DNA of 8,566 nt from Candidatus Nitrosopelagicus sp. (GTDB lineage Archaea > Thermoproteota > Nitrososphaeria > Nitrososphaerales > Nitrosopumilaceae), in assembly GCA_012964965.1 (NCBI GenBank), contig DTTB01000089.1:1-8566 (forward strand), read 5' to 3'. The stretch's first letter is position 1. Every line of letters begins with the position of its first letter. Of this stretch, positions 1-6,234 are shown one piece after another. Both the position numbers and the translations under genes were made by a program. The notes beneath the pieces were generated by a model. The model was not told where the DNA came from, did not search any database, and saw only the letters and a list, made by a program, of their open reading frames with translations.

Positions 1-2
1 CA

Positions 3-176
3 AATATGACTGGCCAACTTGCTTCATTGATAAGAGAAAATTTGCTAAGAGATCCGGACTATTATGTTTTAAAATATACGGGAAGGCCTATGACATGTAT
101 AGAAATTTTTGATTCTCTAAAAAAAATATTAGAAAAGAAAGCTGAAAAAAGGCAGGTGTTGCTATATGGCGATTAA
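3..176 (+). CDS. korA: 2-oxoacid:ferredoxin oxidoreductase, alpha subunit (C-terminal end only)
   Basis: This is the last 57 codons of a gene that begins before the window; the frame is open from base 3 to the TAA at 174-176. The visible protein starts with [12 protein letters not shown] and continues with [11 protein letters not shown] and a lysine-rich final helix. The asparagine-x-x-GQLA segment followed by a KYxGRP turn is typical of the extreme C terminus of archaeal alpha (fused gamma-alpha) subunits of 2-oxoacid:ferredoxin oxidoreductases. The gene overlaps the beta subunit by 11 bases, so the two are surely one operon and probably translationally coupled. With the beta subunit it would form the enzyme that oxidatively decarboxylates a 2-oxoacid to acyl-CoA and reduces ferredoxin, or runs in reverse. 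Whether the substrate is pyruvate or 2-oxoglutarate cannot be read from this fragment; the neighbouring aconitase mildly favours 2-oxoglutarate. Confidence 0.85.
   Translation, partial: NMTGQLASLIRENLLRDPDYYVLKYTGRPMTCIEIFDSLKKILEKKAEKRQVLLYGD
154..158 (+). promoter_or_regulatory. Shine-Dalgarno site for the beta subunit gene
   Basis: AGGTG lies 7 nt before the ATG at 166, inside the end of the alpha-subunit gene. It matches the core of the archaeal consensus GGAGGTGAT. An internal cistron with a ribosome binding site contrasts with the apparently leaderless first genes elsewhere in the window and supports the ATG at 166. Confidence 0.6.
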
Positions 177-1131
177 GTTAGGCGATTACAAAACTCAGGT
201 CCATAATGACTGGTGCCCAGGCTGTGGGGATTTTGGCATAGTTAACGCAATACAAATGTCATTAACAGAAATGCAAATTCCTACACATAAAGCAGCAATT
301 TTCTCTGGAATTGGCTGTTCAGGTAAGACATCTCACTTTATCAACGTATATGGAATTCATACACTTCACGGCAGAGTTTTAACGTTCGCTCAGGGTGCAA
401 AAATTGCAAATCCAGAAATGACAATAGTTGCCGCTGGCGGAGATGGTGACGGTCTTGGAATCGGAGCCGGTCATTTTGTTGCGGCGGGGAGACGAAACGT
501 CGATATGACGTATATCATATTCAACAATGCTGTATACGGATTAACAAAGGGTCAAGCCTCACCTACTCTAAAGTTAGGCGAACAAACTAAATCCCTACCA
601 AACCCTAACCCAAATTACAATGTGAATCCTATCGCCCTTGCCGTTGCAAGTGGTTTTACCTTTGTTGCTAGAAGTTATTCATATGATGTTAGACAGTTAA
701 AAGATCTCATTACAGCTGCAATAAAACATAAGGGTCTCTCGTTTATTGACGTTTTACAACCATGCCCCACATACAATGATATTTACACCAGAGACTGGTT
801 TGCTGGCTTTGATCAAGTTAACAGTGAAACAAAAAAACCAACACCTAGAATTTACAACCTTGCGGATACAGACTATGATCCAGTAGTGCATTATGGCAAC
901 ATTGATGAGCTGAATGAAAAACTAAGTCAGTCATTGGAAAAATCGCTTGAATGGGAAAACAAAATACCTACGGGAATATTTTATAAGAATGAATTAATTA
1001 CTCCATATACAAAAAGAATTACGGATAGGATTCCTAATTATCTTGAAAATCCTGCTGCAAAACAAAATATTTCGAAGAACGGGAAACCTACAACTGATAT
1101 TTCAAAAATTCTAGATTCTTTAAGATCCTAG
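166..1131 (+). CDS. korB: 2-oxoacid:ferredoxin oxidoreductase, beta subunit
   Basis: Complete 321-residue beta subunit, which binds thiamine diphosphate and one [4Fe-4S] cluster in the cytoplasmic enzyme converting 2-oxoacid, CoA and oxidised ferredoxin to acyl-CoA, CO2 and reduced ferredoxin. The N terminus carries WCPGCGDFG (C17, C20); with C51 in GIGCSG and C200 in LQPCPTYN these give the four cysteines expected for the cluster. The thiamine diphosphate/Mg motif is visible as [13 protein letters not shown] (91-103) followed by the [11 protein letters not shown] segment (120-130). Length is close to archaeal two-subunit enzymes, and the C-terminal 80 residues are a variable tail. The ATG is preceded by a ribosome binding site and overlaps the alpha gene by 11 bases. 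Family assignment is firm. Substrate (2-oxoglutarate, pyruvate or broad) is not settled by sequence; korB is used because of the tricarboxylate-metabolism context, and porB is the alternative. Confidence 0.93.
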   Translation: MAIKLGDYKTQVHNDWCPGCGDFGIVNAIQMSLTEMQIPTHKAAIFSGIGCSGKTSHFINVYGIHTLHGRVLTFAQGAKIANPEMTIVAAGGDGDGLGIGAGHFVAAGRRNVDMTYIIFNNAVYGLTKGQASPTLKLGEQTKSLPNPNPNYNVNPIALAVASGFTFVARSYSYDVRQLKDLITAAIKHKGLSFIDVLQPCPTYNDIYTRDWFAGFDQVNSETKKPTPRIYNLADTDYDPVVHYGNIDELNEKLSQSLEKSLEWENKIPTGIFYKNELITPYTKRITDRIPNYLENPAAKQNISKNGKPTTDISKILDSLRS

Positions 1132-1193
1132 ATACTTTTGTTGTACAATTTCCATATTAGTTATTAGCAAGTTATACGAACTGTAACATTACC

Positions 1194-1628
1194 TTGAACA
1201 TAACTGATGTCAATAAAATTTTTCGAAAATCTATCATTAAGGGTTTTTTTGAAGATGAGCTTGTAAAACTTGATTTTAAAAAAACAAGCATAAAACATCC
1301 TACAATTTCCGGTGACGGTCTTATGCAATCTCATTTGCTTCATGTTTTTTTTGATGTTGAAACAGGTTCTGATTATCCTGATGGTGATGAATGGTTTATT
1401 GCTGATTATTTATTTCCTTATGATATGAAAATACCTGATTCAATTAAAGGAGCAGATTATTTTACAACAATTCCTATAGAAGATAACAAAAACTTTTGGC
1501 ATCATCGAGAAATGGTGAGATACAAGTATGGTAAGACAAAAAAACTAACAGAGGCATTAGAATTTCTAGATTCAAAATACAAGGAACTTCATTCATTAGT
1601 TGAGCCTTTAGAAAAGGACATCAAGTAA
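1194..1628 (+). CDS. Uncharacterised 144-residue soluble protein
   Basis: I do not recognise a family. The frame opens after a TAG at 1158-1160 and the first usable start is TTG at 1194; the first in-frame ATG, at 1323, would remove 43 residues including a plausible amphipathic N-terminal helix, so TTG is preferred. No Shine-Dalgarno is seen; a weak TATA-like TTATTAG near 1161-1167 would suit a leaderless start only loosely. The protein has no signal peptide or membrane segment. The middle is rich in acidic and aromatic residues (DVETGSDYPDGDEWFIADYLFPYD, residues 54-77), then FWHHREMVRYKYGK (101-114), and ends in a charged helix (115-142). It ends 8 bases inside the 3' end of the convergent next gene. 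Codon use resembles its neighbours, so it is probably real and perhaps lineage-restricted. Confidence 0.65.
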   Translation: MNITDVNKIFRKSIIKGFFEDELVKLDFKKTSIKHPTISGDGLMQSHLLHVFFDVETGSDYPDGDEWFIADYLFPYDMKIPDSIKGADYFTTIPIEDNKNFWHHREMVRYKYGKTKKLTEALEFLDSKYKELHSLVEPLEKDIK

Positions 1629-2136
1629 TGGGTCGCCAACCATTTTTGGTAAAAATGAATTTTTTATCTTTATACACCGCCATACTCAATCGCCATTTAC
1701 TAGTCTCCGTATCAAATTTGTAAATTACTTCAGAAGGATTTTTGGGAATACTTGCTTCATTCAGATGGTAAGGGAGTAATTCCACGACAAAGTCAATTTT
1801 TTCTATTGAACTATTAAAGAGATGAGTCTCGTTCAAGTCAGCAATAAGGCGGACATTTGGGTTACCAGTAAAGACGATTTCAATTTTGATAGCATTTCCT
1901 CTACCACGACGTCTTTTCAATTCTTTCAGTAATGATTTAACTCTCTCCCATGACCGAAACTCAAACCACTTGAAAAATTCTTCACTGAATTGTACGGGTA
2001 TGATAATTACCAACTCGCTTACAAAGTTTGTATCAGTTTGTGTAGTTTCTTCCTGAATTATCTTAAATTTATTACTGAACAAGCCGTAGAGAACTTCCTG
2101 TTCCCATGGAGAAATTCCATAAAATCTTAAAGACAT
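1621..2136 (-). CDS. Uncharacterised 171-residue protein with a basic patch
   Basis: No family recognised. Read from ATG at 2136 it is 171 residues; a TTG at 2157 would add seven (MNDDPSA). A TATA-like element exists for either choice, so the start is uncertain; ATG is chosen as the stronger codon. Features from the ATG: a predicted helix after FYGISPWEQEVLYGLF (5-20), a hydrophobic strand ELVIIIPVQF (41-50), an aromatic-rich segment FFKWFEFRSW (54-63), and a strongly basic stretch KELKRRRGRGNAIK (71-84) followed by strands IEIVFTG and VRLIADLNE. The C terminus is a series of short strands (WRLSMAVY, KKFIFTKNGW). No cysteine cluster, signal peptide or membrane helix. The basic patch could contact nucleic acid or phospholipid, but that is only a guess. 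Its 3' end overlaps the convergent 144-residue gene by 8 bp. Confidence 0.7.
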   Translation of the reverse strand: MSLRFYGISPWEQEVLYGLFSNKFKIIQEETTQTDTNFVSELVIIIPVQFSEEFFKWFEFRSWERVKSLLKELKRRRGRGNAIKIEIVFTGNPNVRLIADLNETHLFNSSIEKIDFVVELLPYHLNEASIPKNPSEVIYKFDTETSKWRLSMAVYKDKKFIFTKNGWRPIT

Positions 2137-2173
2137 AGCAGATGGATCATCATTCAATAATTTACAAACTGGA

Positions 2174-2182
2174 AATTTATAA
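2174..2182 (-). promoter_or_regulatory. TATA-like box before the 171-residue gene
   Basis: On the minus strand this reads TTATAAATT, the best TATA match in the 77 bp upstream of the ATG at 2136. Its centre is about 21 bp from the TTG at 2157 and about 42 bp from the ATG, so transcripts would start at or just after the TTG and reach the ATG with a leader of roughly 17-20 nt. A second, weaker AT-rich element (minus-strand TAAATTATT, near 2155-2163) sits at leaderless distance from the ATG. Confidence 0.4.
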
Positions 2183-2199
2183 TTAAAGGTTAAAAGACG

Positions 2200-2213
2200 G
2201 TAAAAATTTTAAT
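2200..2213 (-). terminator. Possible T-tract terminator after the 189-residue membrane protein gene
   Basis: Immediately after the TGA (2214-2216), the minus strand reads an AT-rich stretch with a run of five T, and a second T4 run follows near 2191-2195. Archaeal intrinsic termination commonly uses such T tracts without a hairpin. In an AT-rich genome this is weak evidence alone, but the next gene downstream has its own TATA-like box. Confidence 0.3.
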
Positions 2214-2783
2214 TCAAGAAACTGTATCGATGTATTTCCAAAGATACATCAAAGCTACTGTAGAGATAACAAACAGCATGGGCTTCCATGCAAAAACTGG
2301 TATATTTGGAGTTAGCAATTTGATCTTATAATTATCAAATACAGTCTGAACATACTTTTTGATTCTATTATTCCAAACTTTATACTCAATTTGGTATTTT
2401 TTTAGCATGTTTTCTATTTCATATATCACCGGTGTTCTTTGTCCAAAAAGATGCTGGACATAATCACGAGAAATTTCTACTTCCGCGTGTATAGCTATAA
2501 GTTCTTTTTTGAGTTTTACAAACCTAACGTGCATTTCCCAAGGCTTTTTGAGTTTCAACGAAAGTCCATTACCAATTTGAAACGGTTGCTTGTGTTCAAA
2601 TTTGATCCTTGTAAAACCTTCCTTTAAGAATATCCTAAATAATTCATCTGCATTTTTTTTTACCACAACATGCAGCTGCTCAACAGAGGAAATATTGCTT
2701 ATTTTTACAATTCCTTTTAGACTACCACAAACTACGTCAAGAAAAGAAACAGTCTTTGGGTACTTTGTAAGATATTCAGACAT
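2214..2783 (-). CDS. Uncharacterised protein with C-terminal membrane anchor
   Basis: The family is not recognised. The ATG at 2783 (189 residues) is preferred over a TTG at 2795 because a TATA box, minus-strand TTTAAATATA, is centred about 25 bp upstream of that ATG, the spacing of a leaderless transcript. Most of the protein looks soluble and mixed alpha/beta, with many lysines (LSLKLKKPWEMHVRFVKLKKEL around 70-91) and a helical segment YEIENMLKKYQIEYKVWNNRIKKYVQTVF (about 121-149). The last 27 residues contain one hydrophobic helix (MLFVISTVALMYLWKYI, about 169-185) preceded by a lysine and followed by four residues. There is no N-terminal signal. This is the layout of a tail-anchored or C-terminally anchored protein with its main domain in the cytoplasm. 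CofE lies upstream on the same strand, but 55 bp and a separate TATA box argue for independent transcription. Confidence 0.75.
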   Translation of the reverse strand: MSEYLTKYPKTVSFLDVVCGSLKGIVKISNISSVEQLHVVVKKNADELFRIFLKEGFTRIKFEHKQPFQIGNGLSLKLKKPWEMHVRFVKLKKELIAIHAEVEISRDYVQHLFGQRTPVIYEIENMLKKYQIEYKVWNNRIKKYVQTVFDNYKIKLLTPNIPVFAWKPMLFVISTVALMYLWKYIDTVS

Positions 2784-2802
2784 ACTCTCGCTCAAGATTT
2801 CC

Positions 2803-2812
2803 TATATTTAAA
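2803..2812 (-). promoter_or_regulatory. TATA box of the C-terminally anchored protein gene
   Basis: Minus-strand TTTAAATATA, centred about 25 bp before the ATG at 2783. The spacing predicts a transcript starting at or next to the A of the ATG, that is, a leaderless mRNA. This decides the start codon of the gene. Confidence 0.55.
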
Positions 2813-2838
2813 ATGAATATAACAAACACGGTAACATT

Positions 2839-3612
2839 TTAAATAGTATTATTGTTTTTCAAACCTCTAACATAAACACACTCATCGTGTGAAATTGTCA
2901 TCTCTTTTGGACTAATCTTTCTATCGGTTATTTTTGCACCCGAGTCTCTAATTATTGCCAGTGGCAATGTTTCATCCCCTTCACCCATTTTGTGATTTGC
3001 AATAGATGCTAAATTATCCGCAATAGCCTGAAATGTAACTTTTAATGCGTTACCATCAAGGTCTTTGGTTCCTCGTCTATCTAAAACTGGTTCAATTCCT
3101 GAACAGGCAATTGCTATACCAATTGTACCTACTCTTGCCGGCATTAATCTACTGTCAACTATTATAACGCCAACATGAATACTATAATCCAAAAAGAATT
3201 TTCTTTTTATCTGTTCTGCAACTAAATACGGGTTGTGTGGATATAAAATTAATTTATTTTGAGAATTTGATTTGTCAATACCTGCATTTGGTGCCATAAT
3301 ATTGTCAGCCGATGCGATAACAAATCCAGAAACTCCGCCAAAGATAAAATCAGATTCTCGAATTATCACCTCACTTAATTCGTTATTAATTGAAAATTTT
3401 TTTGATAACTCGTTTGCCTTTTCAGACGGTTTGATCTTACCATAATTCAACACTCTTCCCTGAGAATTAGAAATATACTTGCTTGAAATTACTAGAATGT
3501 CTCCTTCCTTAAGTGAAATTCCATTTTCTTTAACTAATTTTTTAATTTCAGCGTAAAGGTCAAATTTATCCCGTTTTCTTGTTGCCTTTACTGTGAACAC
3601 CTCTAATGTCAT
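2839..3612 (-). CDS. cofE: CofE family: coenzyme F420-0:L-glutamate ligase (or close paralogue)
   Basis: A 257-residue protein of the F420-0:gamma-glutamyl ligase family, whose characterised archaeal members (about 250 residues) use GTP to add glutamates to F420-0 in the cytoplasm. Visible landmarks: GDILVISSKYISNSQGR (37-53), close to the family's GDxLVxSSKxxSxxxGR; a loop with NAGIDKSN (109-116); LYPHNPYLVAEQIK (123-136), matching the family's L-P-x-x-P-x-x-A-x-x-I/L; a glycine-rich core GTIGIAIACSGIEPVLDRRGTKDLDGNAL (162-190); and AIADNLASIANHKMGEGDETLPLAIIR (196-222). The core is unusual: residues 153-160 read DSRLMPAR where typical CofE has a D-(T)-x-G-R-P-x-R segment, so the glycine and first arginine are displaced. 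Family membership is secure; F420 specificity is likely because Nitrososphaerota make F420, but a paralogue with another substrate remains possible. ATG start, no Shine-Dalgarno, probably leaderless. Confidence 0.83.
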   Translation of the reverse strand: MTLEVFTVKATRKRDKFDLYAEIKKLVKENGISLKEGDILVISSKYISNSQGRVLNYGKIKPSEKANELSKKFSINNELSEVIIRESDFIFGGVSGFVIASADNIMAPNAGIDKSNSQNKLILYPHNPYLVAEQIKRKFFLDYSIHVGVIIVDSRLMPARVGTIGIAIACSGIEPVLDRRGTKDLDGNALKVTFQAIADNLASIANHKMGEGDETLPLAIIRDSGAKITDRKISPKEMTISHDECVYVRGLKNNNTI

Positions 3613-3634
3613 GATTAAATTTTAAACTGCTTCC

Positions 3635-3643
3635 TTTTTATTA
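3635..3643 (-). promoter_or_regulatory. TATA-like box of the CofE gene
   Basis: Minus-strand TAATAAAAA, centred about 27 bp before the ATG at 3612, in the 72-bp gap shared with the divergent leuC-type gene. It is a poorer match than the other boxes in the window. The two divergent boxes lie only about 20 bp apart, so TBP/TFB complexes for the two genes might compete. Confidence 0.42.
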
Positions 3644-3654
3644 TTCTGAAAAGG

Positions 3655-3663
3655 TTTTAATCT
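3655..3663 (+). promoter_or_regulatory. TATA-like box of the leuC-type gene
   Basis: TTTTAATCT, centred 26 bp before the ATG at 3685 and preceded by a purine-rich GAAAAGG that could serve as a BRE. Spacing implies a leaderless transcript beginning at the ATG; no Shine-Dalgarno is present before it. Confidence 0.5.
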
Positions 3664-3684
3664 AAAGAAGAACCGATTTCCAAT

Positions 3685-4956
3685 ATGAATATCACAGAAA
3701 AAATTTTAGCTAGGGCCTCCGGTAAGGAAAAACTAGAACCTGGAGACGTAATATTTGCAAATGTAGATAAGGTAATGCTTCATGATGTTTCAGGACCGGG
3801 AGTAATTAAGACGTTTGAAAAATTGGAAAAAGATGGAGTGGTAAAAATAGACAAACTTTTTGATCCCTCTATGGTATGGGTTGCAGAAGATCACTTTGTG
3901 CCATCAGCTGATAAAATATCTGCAGAAAACATATCTATACTTACTAAATTCACAGACAAATTTGGAATAAAAAAGCACTACAAGTATGGTTTGGGCCAAT
4001 ATGGAATATGTCACACCTTGTCACACGAGGAAGGTCTTGTATCACCAGGAGAGCTATACATTGGTGGCGATTCTCATACAAACACGACTGGTGCTTTGGG
4101 AGCCTTTGCTTGTGGGCTAGGTCATACGGATGTGGCTTATGTGTTATTATATGGCAATCTTTGGTTCAAAGTTCCAAAAACTTTGTATTTCAAAATTAGT
4201 GGTAAACTTCCAGACCATGTTATGGCAAAGGATTTGATCTTGAAGATTATTGGTGATATTACCACTGATGGTGGAGCTGGATGTGCTATGCAGTTTGGAG
4301 GAAGTGGGATTTCTGAGATGTCTGTAGAATCACGTTTAACGTTAACAAATATGACTACCGAAGCTGGTGCAAAAAATGGAATAATTGAACCAGACCAGAA
4401 AGTTTTCGACTATTTAGCAGAACGAGGCGTGACCGAGTATAATGCAGTGTATGATGATGATGGTACTCAATATGAAAAAACATTCGAATATGATGTGTCA
4501 GAACTTGAACCACTAGTTGCGAAGCCGTTTTCTCCGCAAAATGTTTCAGTTGTTCAGGAAACAACTGGTATTGAAATTGACAAATCCTATATCGGCTCGT
4601 GCACTGGCGCAAAATATGAAGATTTAGTGGCTGTAGCAAAAATTCTCAAAGGAAGAAAAGTTAAAGTCAGAACAGAAGTTGTTCCAGCGGCAATATCTAT
4701 TTACAAAAAGGCTGCTGAAAATGGACTGGATAAAATTTTCTTGGACGCTGGAGCAGTAATAGGTGCTCCAACTTGTGGTGCATGCTGTGGCGCACATATG
4801 GGTGTTTTAGCTAAGGATGAGGTATGCGTTAGTACTACTAATCGTAATTTTCCTGGAAGAATGGGACATATTGACTCTAAGACATATCTTACATCACCAT
4901 TAGTTGCAGCTGCATCAGCTGTTACAGGCAAATTGACTGATCCAAGGGATTTGTAA
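3685..4956 (+). CDS. leuC: 3-isopropylmalate/homoaconitate-type dehydratase, large subunit
   Basis: A 423-residue large subunit of the split aconitase-superfamily enzymes, which isomerise a 2-hydroxy di/tricarboxylic acid by dehydration and rehydration at a [4Fe-4S] cluster. Landmarks: HDVSGPG (33-39) in place of the HDVTSP seen in many family members, AEDHFVP (67-73), GGDSHTNTTGALGA (127-140), TNMTTEAGAKNG (221-232), GSCTGAKYED (304-313), PTCGACCGAHMG (362-373) and TNRNFPGRMGH (385-395). The expected cluster ligands are C306, C364 and C367. About 420 residues is the normal archaeal length. The usual GSCTN asparagine is replaced by glycine. Its TAA shares one base with the small-subunit ATG, so both are coupled. 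Isopropylmalate isomerase (leucine biosynthesis) is the most likely role; homoaconitase for lysine biosynthesis, or both, is a real alternative that sequence alone does not exclude. Confidence 0.85.
   Translation: MNITEKILARASGKEKLEPGDVIFANVDKVMLHDVSGPGVIKTFEKLEKDGVVKIDKLFDPSMVWVAEDHFVPSADKISAENISILTKFTDKFGIKKHYKYGLGQYGICHTLSHEEGLVSPGELYIGGDSHTNTTGALGAFACGLGHTDVAYVLLYGNLWFKVPKTLYFKISGKLPDHVMAKDLILKIIGDITTDGGAGCAMQFGGSGISEMSVESRLTLTNMTTEAGAKNGIIEPDQKVFDYLAERGVTEYNAVYDDDGTQYEKTFEYDVSELEPLVAKPFSPQNVSVVQETTGIEIDKSYIGSCTGAKYEDLVAVAKILKGRKVKVRTEVVPAAISIYKKAAENGLDKIFLDAGAVIGAPTCGACCGAHMGVLAKDEVCVSTTNRNFPGRMGHIDSKTYLTSPLVAAASAVTGKLTDPRDL
4945..4950 (+). promoter_or_regulatory. Shine-Dalgarno-like site for the leuD-type gene
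   Basis: AGGGAT, 5 nt before the ATG at 4956 and inside the end of the large-subunit gene, resembles AGGTGAT with one base missing. With the TAATG stop/start overlap it suggests re-initiation by the same ribosomes and equal output of the two subunits. Confidence 0.4.
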
Positions 4957-5438
4957 TGAAAGGGCGGGTCATTAAATACGAGCAGGATAGTATAGACACG
5001 GATGTAATTCTACCTGGACCATATCTCAAATTACATGATCATGACGAGCTTGGAGAGCATGCAATGGAGGGATTGGATCCAAATTTTCATTCCAAGGCGA
5101 AGGAAGCCAGCATAATTGTAACTGGAAAAAACTTTGGTTGCGGCTCTTCACGTGAACATGCGCCAATTGCAATCAGTGCTTGTGGGATAAAGGCAGTTTT
5201 AGCATTGTCATTTGCAAGAATTTTTTATAGAAATTCAGTTGACGGCGCTTATTTGCTTCCAATTGAAATTGATGAAAAGACGTATGCTAGCATTTCAGAA
5301 AAAGACGAGCTTGAAATTGACACAAGTAAAAACGAGATAAAAAATCTCACAAAGAATCAAACGTATGCCATGAAACCGTTTCCGGATCTTATTGGTAAAA
5401 TAATCGAAGCTGGCGGTCTTTTCAAGTACAAGCCGTAA
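4956..5438 (+). CDS. leuD: 3-isopropylmalate/homoaconitate-type dehydratase, small subunit
   Basis: A 160-residue swivel-domain subunit that completes the active site of the large subunit encoded just upstream. It opens with [13 protein letters not shown] (14-26), contains the swivel signature [14 protein letters not shown] (57-70), then [26 protein letters not shown] (80-105), where the family has [18 protein letters not shown]. Length is typical of archaeal small subunits. The YLxx loop near residue 23 is known to help set substrate specificity in this family: homoaconitases carry an arginine (YLRT), isopropylmalate isomerases often other residues. Here it is YLKL, fitting neither standard form, so the substrate is uncertain. 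The start is fixed by the one-base overlap with the preceding stop codon and a Shine-Dalgarno-like AGGGAT. The next gene downstream is convergent, so the operon ends here. Confidence 0.87.
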   Translation: MKGRVIKYEQDSIDTDVILPGPYLKLHDHDELGEHAMEGLDPNFHSKAKEASIIVTGKNFGCGSSREHAPIAISACGIKAVLALSFARIFYRNSVDGAYLLPIEIDEKTYASISEKDELEIDTSKNEIKNLTKNQTYAMKPFPDLIGKIIEAGGLFKYKP

Positions 5439-5450
5439 CCTAAGTTTGTG

Positions 5451-5465
5451 AAAAGGAAGAAATTG
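5451..5465 (-). terminator. Possible T-rich terminator after the 212-residue gene
   Basis: About a dozen bases past the TGA at 5477-5479, the minus strand reads a pyrimidine-rich AATTTCTTCCTTTTC. T-rich tracts of this kind can end archaeal transcripts without a hairpin. It lies in the 38-bp gap between two convergent genes. The evidence is composition only. Confidence 0.25.
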
Positions 5466-5476
5466 GCAGATTCGAG

Positions 5477-6115
5477 TCAGCACTTTGTAACTGAATAAAT
5501 TCTATTCTCAAAATTGGCAGTCTTAAAGTTCAATTTATTTTCTGGATCTTTTTGTCCTTCCTTACTTATTTTTTCCAATTCGACTATTGCTTCGCCCTTG
5601 AAACCAACCGAGGAGCCAAAGATTGCGTCAACTAACTGTGTTCCATGCTCGCCATTTTTAACATCAATTGCAATCAAGTAGTATTTGTTAACATCTTTTT
5701 TTGTAACAGAGCCGCCTCTTGCTTTATTATAACCAATTGCTATATACATTCCATTCATTTTAACAGCAATTGGAATTTTATGATTTTTACCAGATTTTCC
5801 TGGTATGGTATCGTTAATCAGAATTTCAGATTTATGATACATGCTGGACACATAAGAATAGAATCTAAACTGTCCATACATGCCAGCCTCATCTTCATCG
5901 CAATCAACGAAGACACGATGTAAAAGTTCAAGCGATGCGTCATTCATACTAGTTAACCTATCATCAATTCTTCCACGCTCCAGCAAGTCCGAGTCACATT
6001 CCTTAGCAACTAGTGTTAATATGAAATCAGGCAGATTGTAATTTTTTAAATCAGCAATGAAAGCACCAGATTGTGATATTCCAAAATGTGGAAAGCCTTT
6101 CTTTATTATAACCAA
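5477..6115 (-). CDS. Uncharacterised 212-residue protein
   Basis: I do not recognise a family. The frame is closed upstream by TGA at 6125-6127, and the only start before residue 57 is TTG at 6115. A TATA box (minus-strand ATATAATTT) centred about 23 bp upstream makes a leaderless TTG start credible. The protein is soluble and mixed alpha/beta: HFGISQSGAFIADLKNYNLPDFILTLVAKE (10-39), an acidic segment VFVDCDEDEAGMYGQFRFYSYVSSMYH (68-94), a pair of strands IPIAVKMNGMYIAIGYNKARGG (114-135), KKDVNKYYLIAIDVKNGEHGT (139-159) and FGSSVGFKGEAIVELEKIS (166-184). The strand pair followed by a lysine-containing turn vaguely recalls restriction-endonuclease-like folds, but no clear PD-(D/E)xK set can be picked out, so no function is given. 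It lies between two aconitase-superfamily loci and diverges from aconitase across a 140-bp control region. Confidence 0.75.
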   Translation of the reverse strand: MVIIKKGFPHFGISQSGAFIADLKNYNLPDFILTLVAKECDSDLLERGRIDDRLTSMNDASLELLHRVFVDCDEDEAGMYGQFRFYSYVSSMYHKSEILINDTIPGKSGKNHKIPIAVKMNGMYIAIGYNKARGGSVTKKDVNKYYLIAIDVKNGEHGTQLVDAIFGSSVGFKGEAIVELEKISKEGQKDPENKLNFKTANFENRIYSVTKC

Positions 6116-6133
6116 TTTGAAACCTCAATTAAA

Positions 6134-6142
6134 AAATTATAT
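6134..6142 (-). promoter_or_regulatory. TATA box of the 212-residue gene
   Basis: Minus-strand ATATAATTT, centred about 23 bp before the TTG at 6115. Because the reading frame opens only three codons upstream of this TTG, box and spacing together identify a TTG-initiated leaderless gene. Confidence 0.5.
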
Positions 6143-6143
6143 G

Positions 6144-6181
6144 AAAACACTTCTCGAAACAACAACAGAAAATAGTGTTTT
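6144..6181. repeat. 8-bp inverted repeat in the divergent aconitase promoter region
   Basis: AAAACACT at 6144-6151 is mirrored by AGTGTTTT at 6174-6181, with 22 bp between. The half-site centres are 30 bp apart, close to three helical turns. One arm abuts the TATA box of the 212-residue gene; the other ends 45 bp before the aconitase TATA box. This could be an operator for a dimeric regulator, or chance in AT-rich DNA. Confidence 0.3.
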
Positions 6182-6225
6182 TCGCTTATAATTGTATGTA
6201 AAAAATCCATAAGTAACTGTGTCGG

Positions 6226-6234
6226 TTTATAAAT
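6226..6234 (+). promoter_or_regulatory. TATA box of the aconitase gene
   Basis: TTTATAAAT, the strongest TATA match in the window, centred 26 bp before the TTG at 6256. The spacing places transcription start on the TTG itself, so the aconitase mRNA is predicted to be leaderless with a TTG start. The alternative ATG at 6289 would have a leader of about 33 nt and no Shine-Dalgarno. Confidence 0.65.

Noticed and set aside
1132..1193. Intergenic stretch after korB, examined for a small RNA, terminator or clear promoter.
   Set aside because: It has a T4 run and a weak TTATTAG element but no hairpin or well-spaced TATA box strong enough to list.
2439..2811. Two plus-strand open frames (62 and 73 codons) opposite the C-terminally anchored protein gene.
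   Set aside because: They lie wholly or mostly antisense to a gene with a good promoter and coherent protein features, and their own translations show no recognisable domain.
4355..4931. Minus-strand open frames of 94 and 76 codons within the leuC-type gene.
   Set aside because: They are antisense shadows of a strongly conserved enzyme; composition follows the complementary codons.
5477..6115. Possible PD-(D/E)xK nuclease reading of the 212-residue protein.
   Set aside because: The lysine-containing strand pair is suggestive, but a consistent set of catalytic acidic residues cannot be identified by eye.
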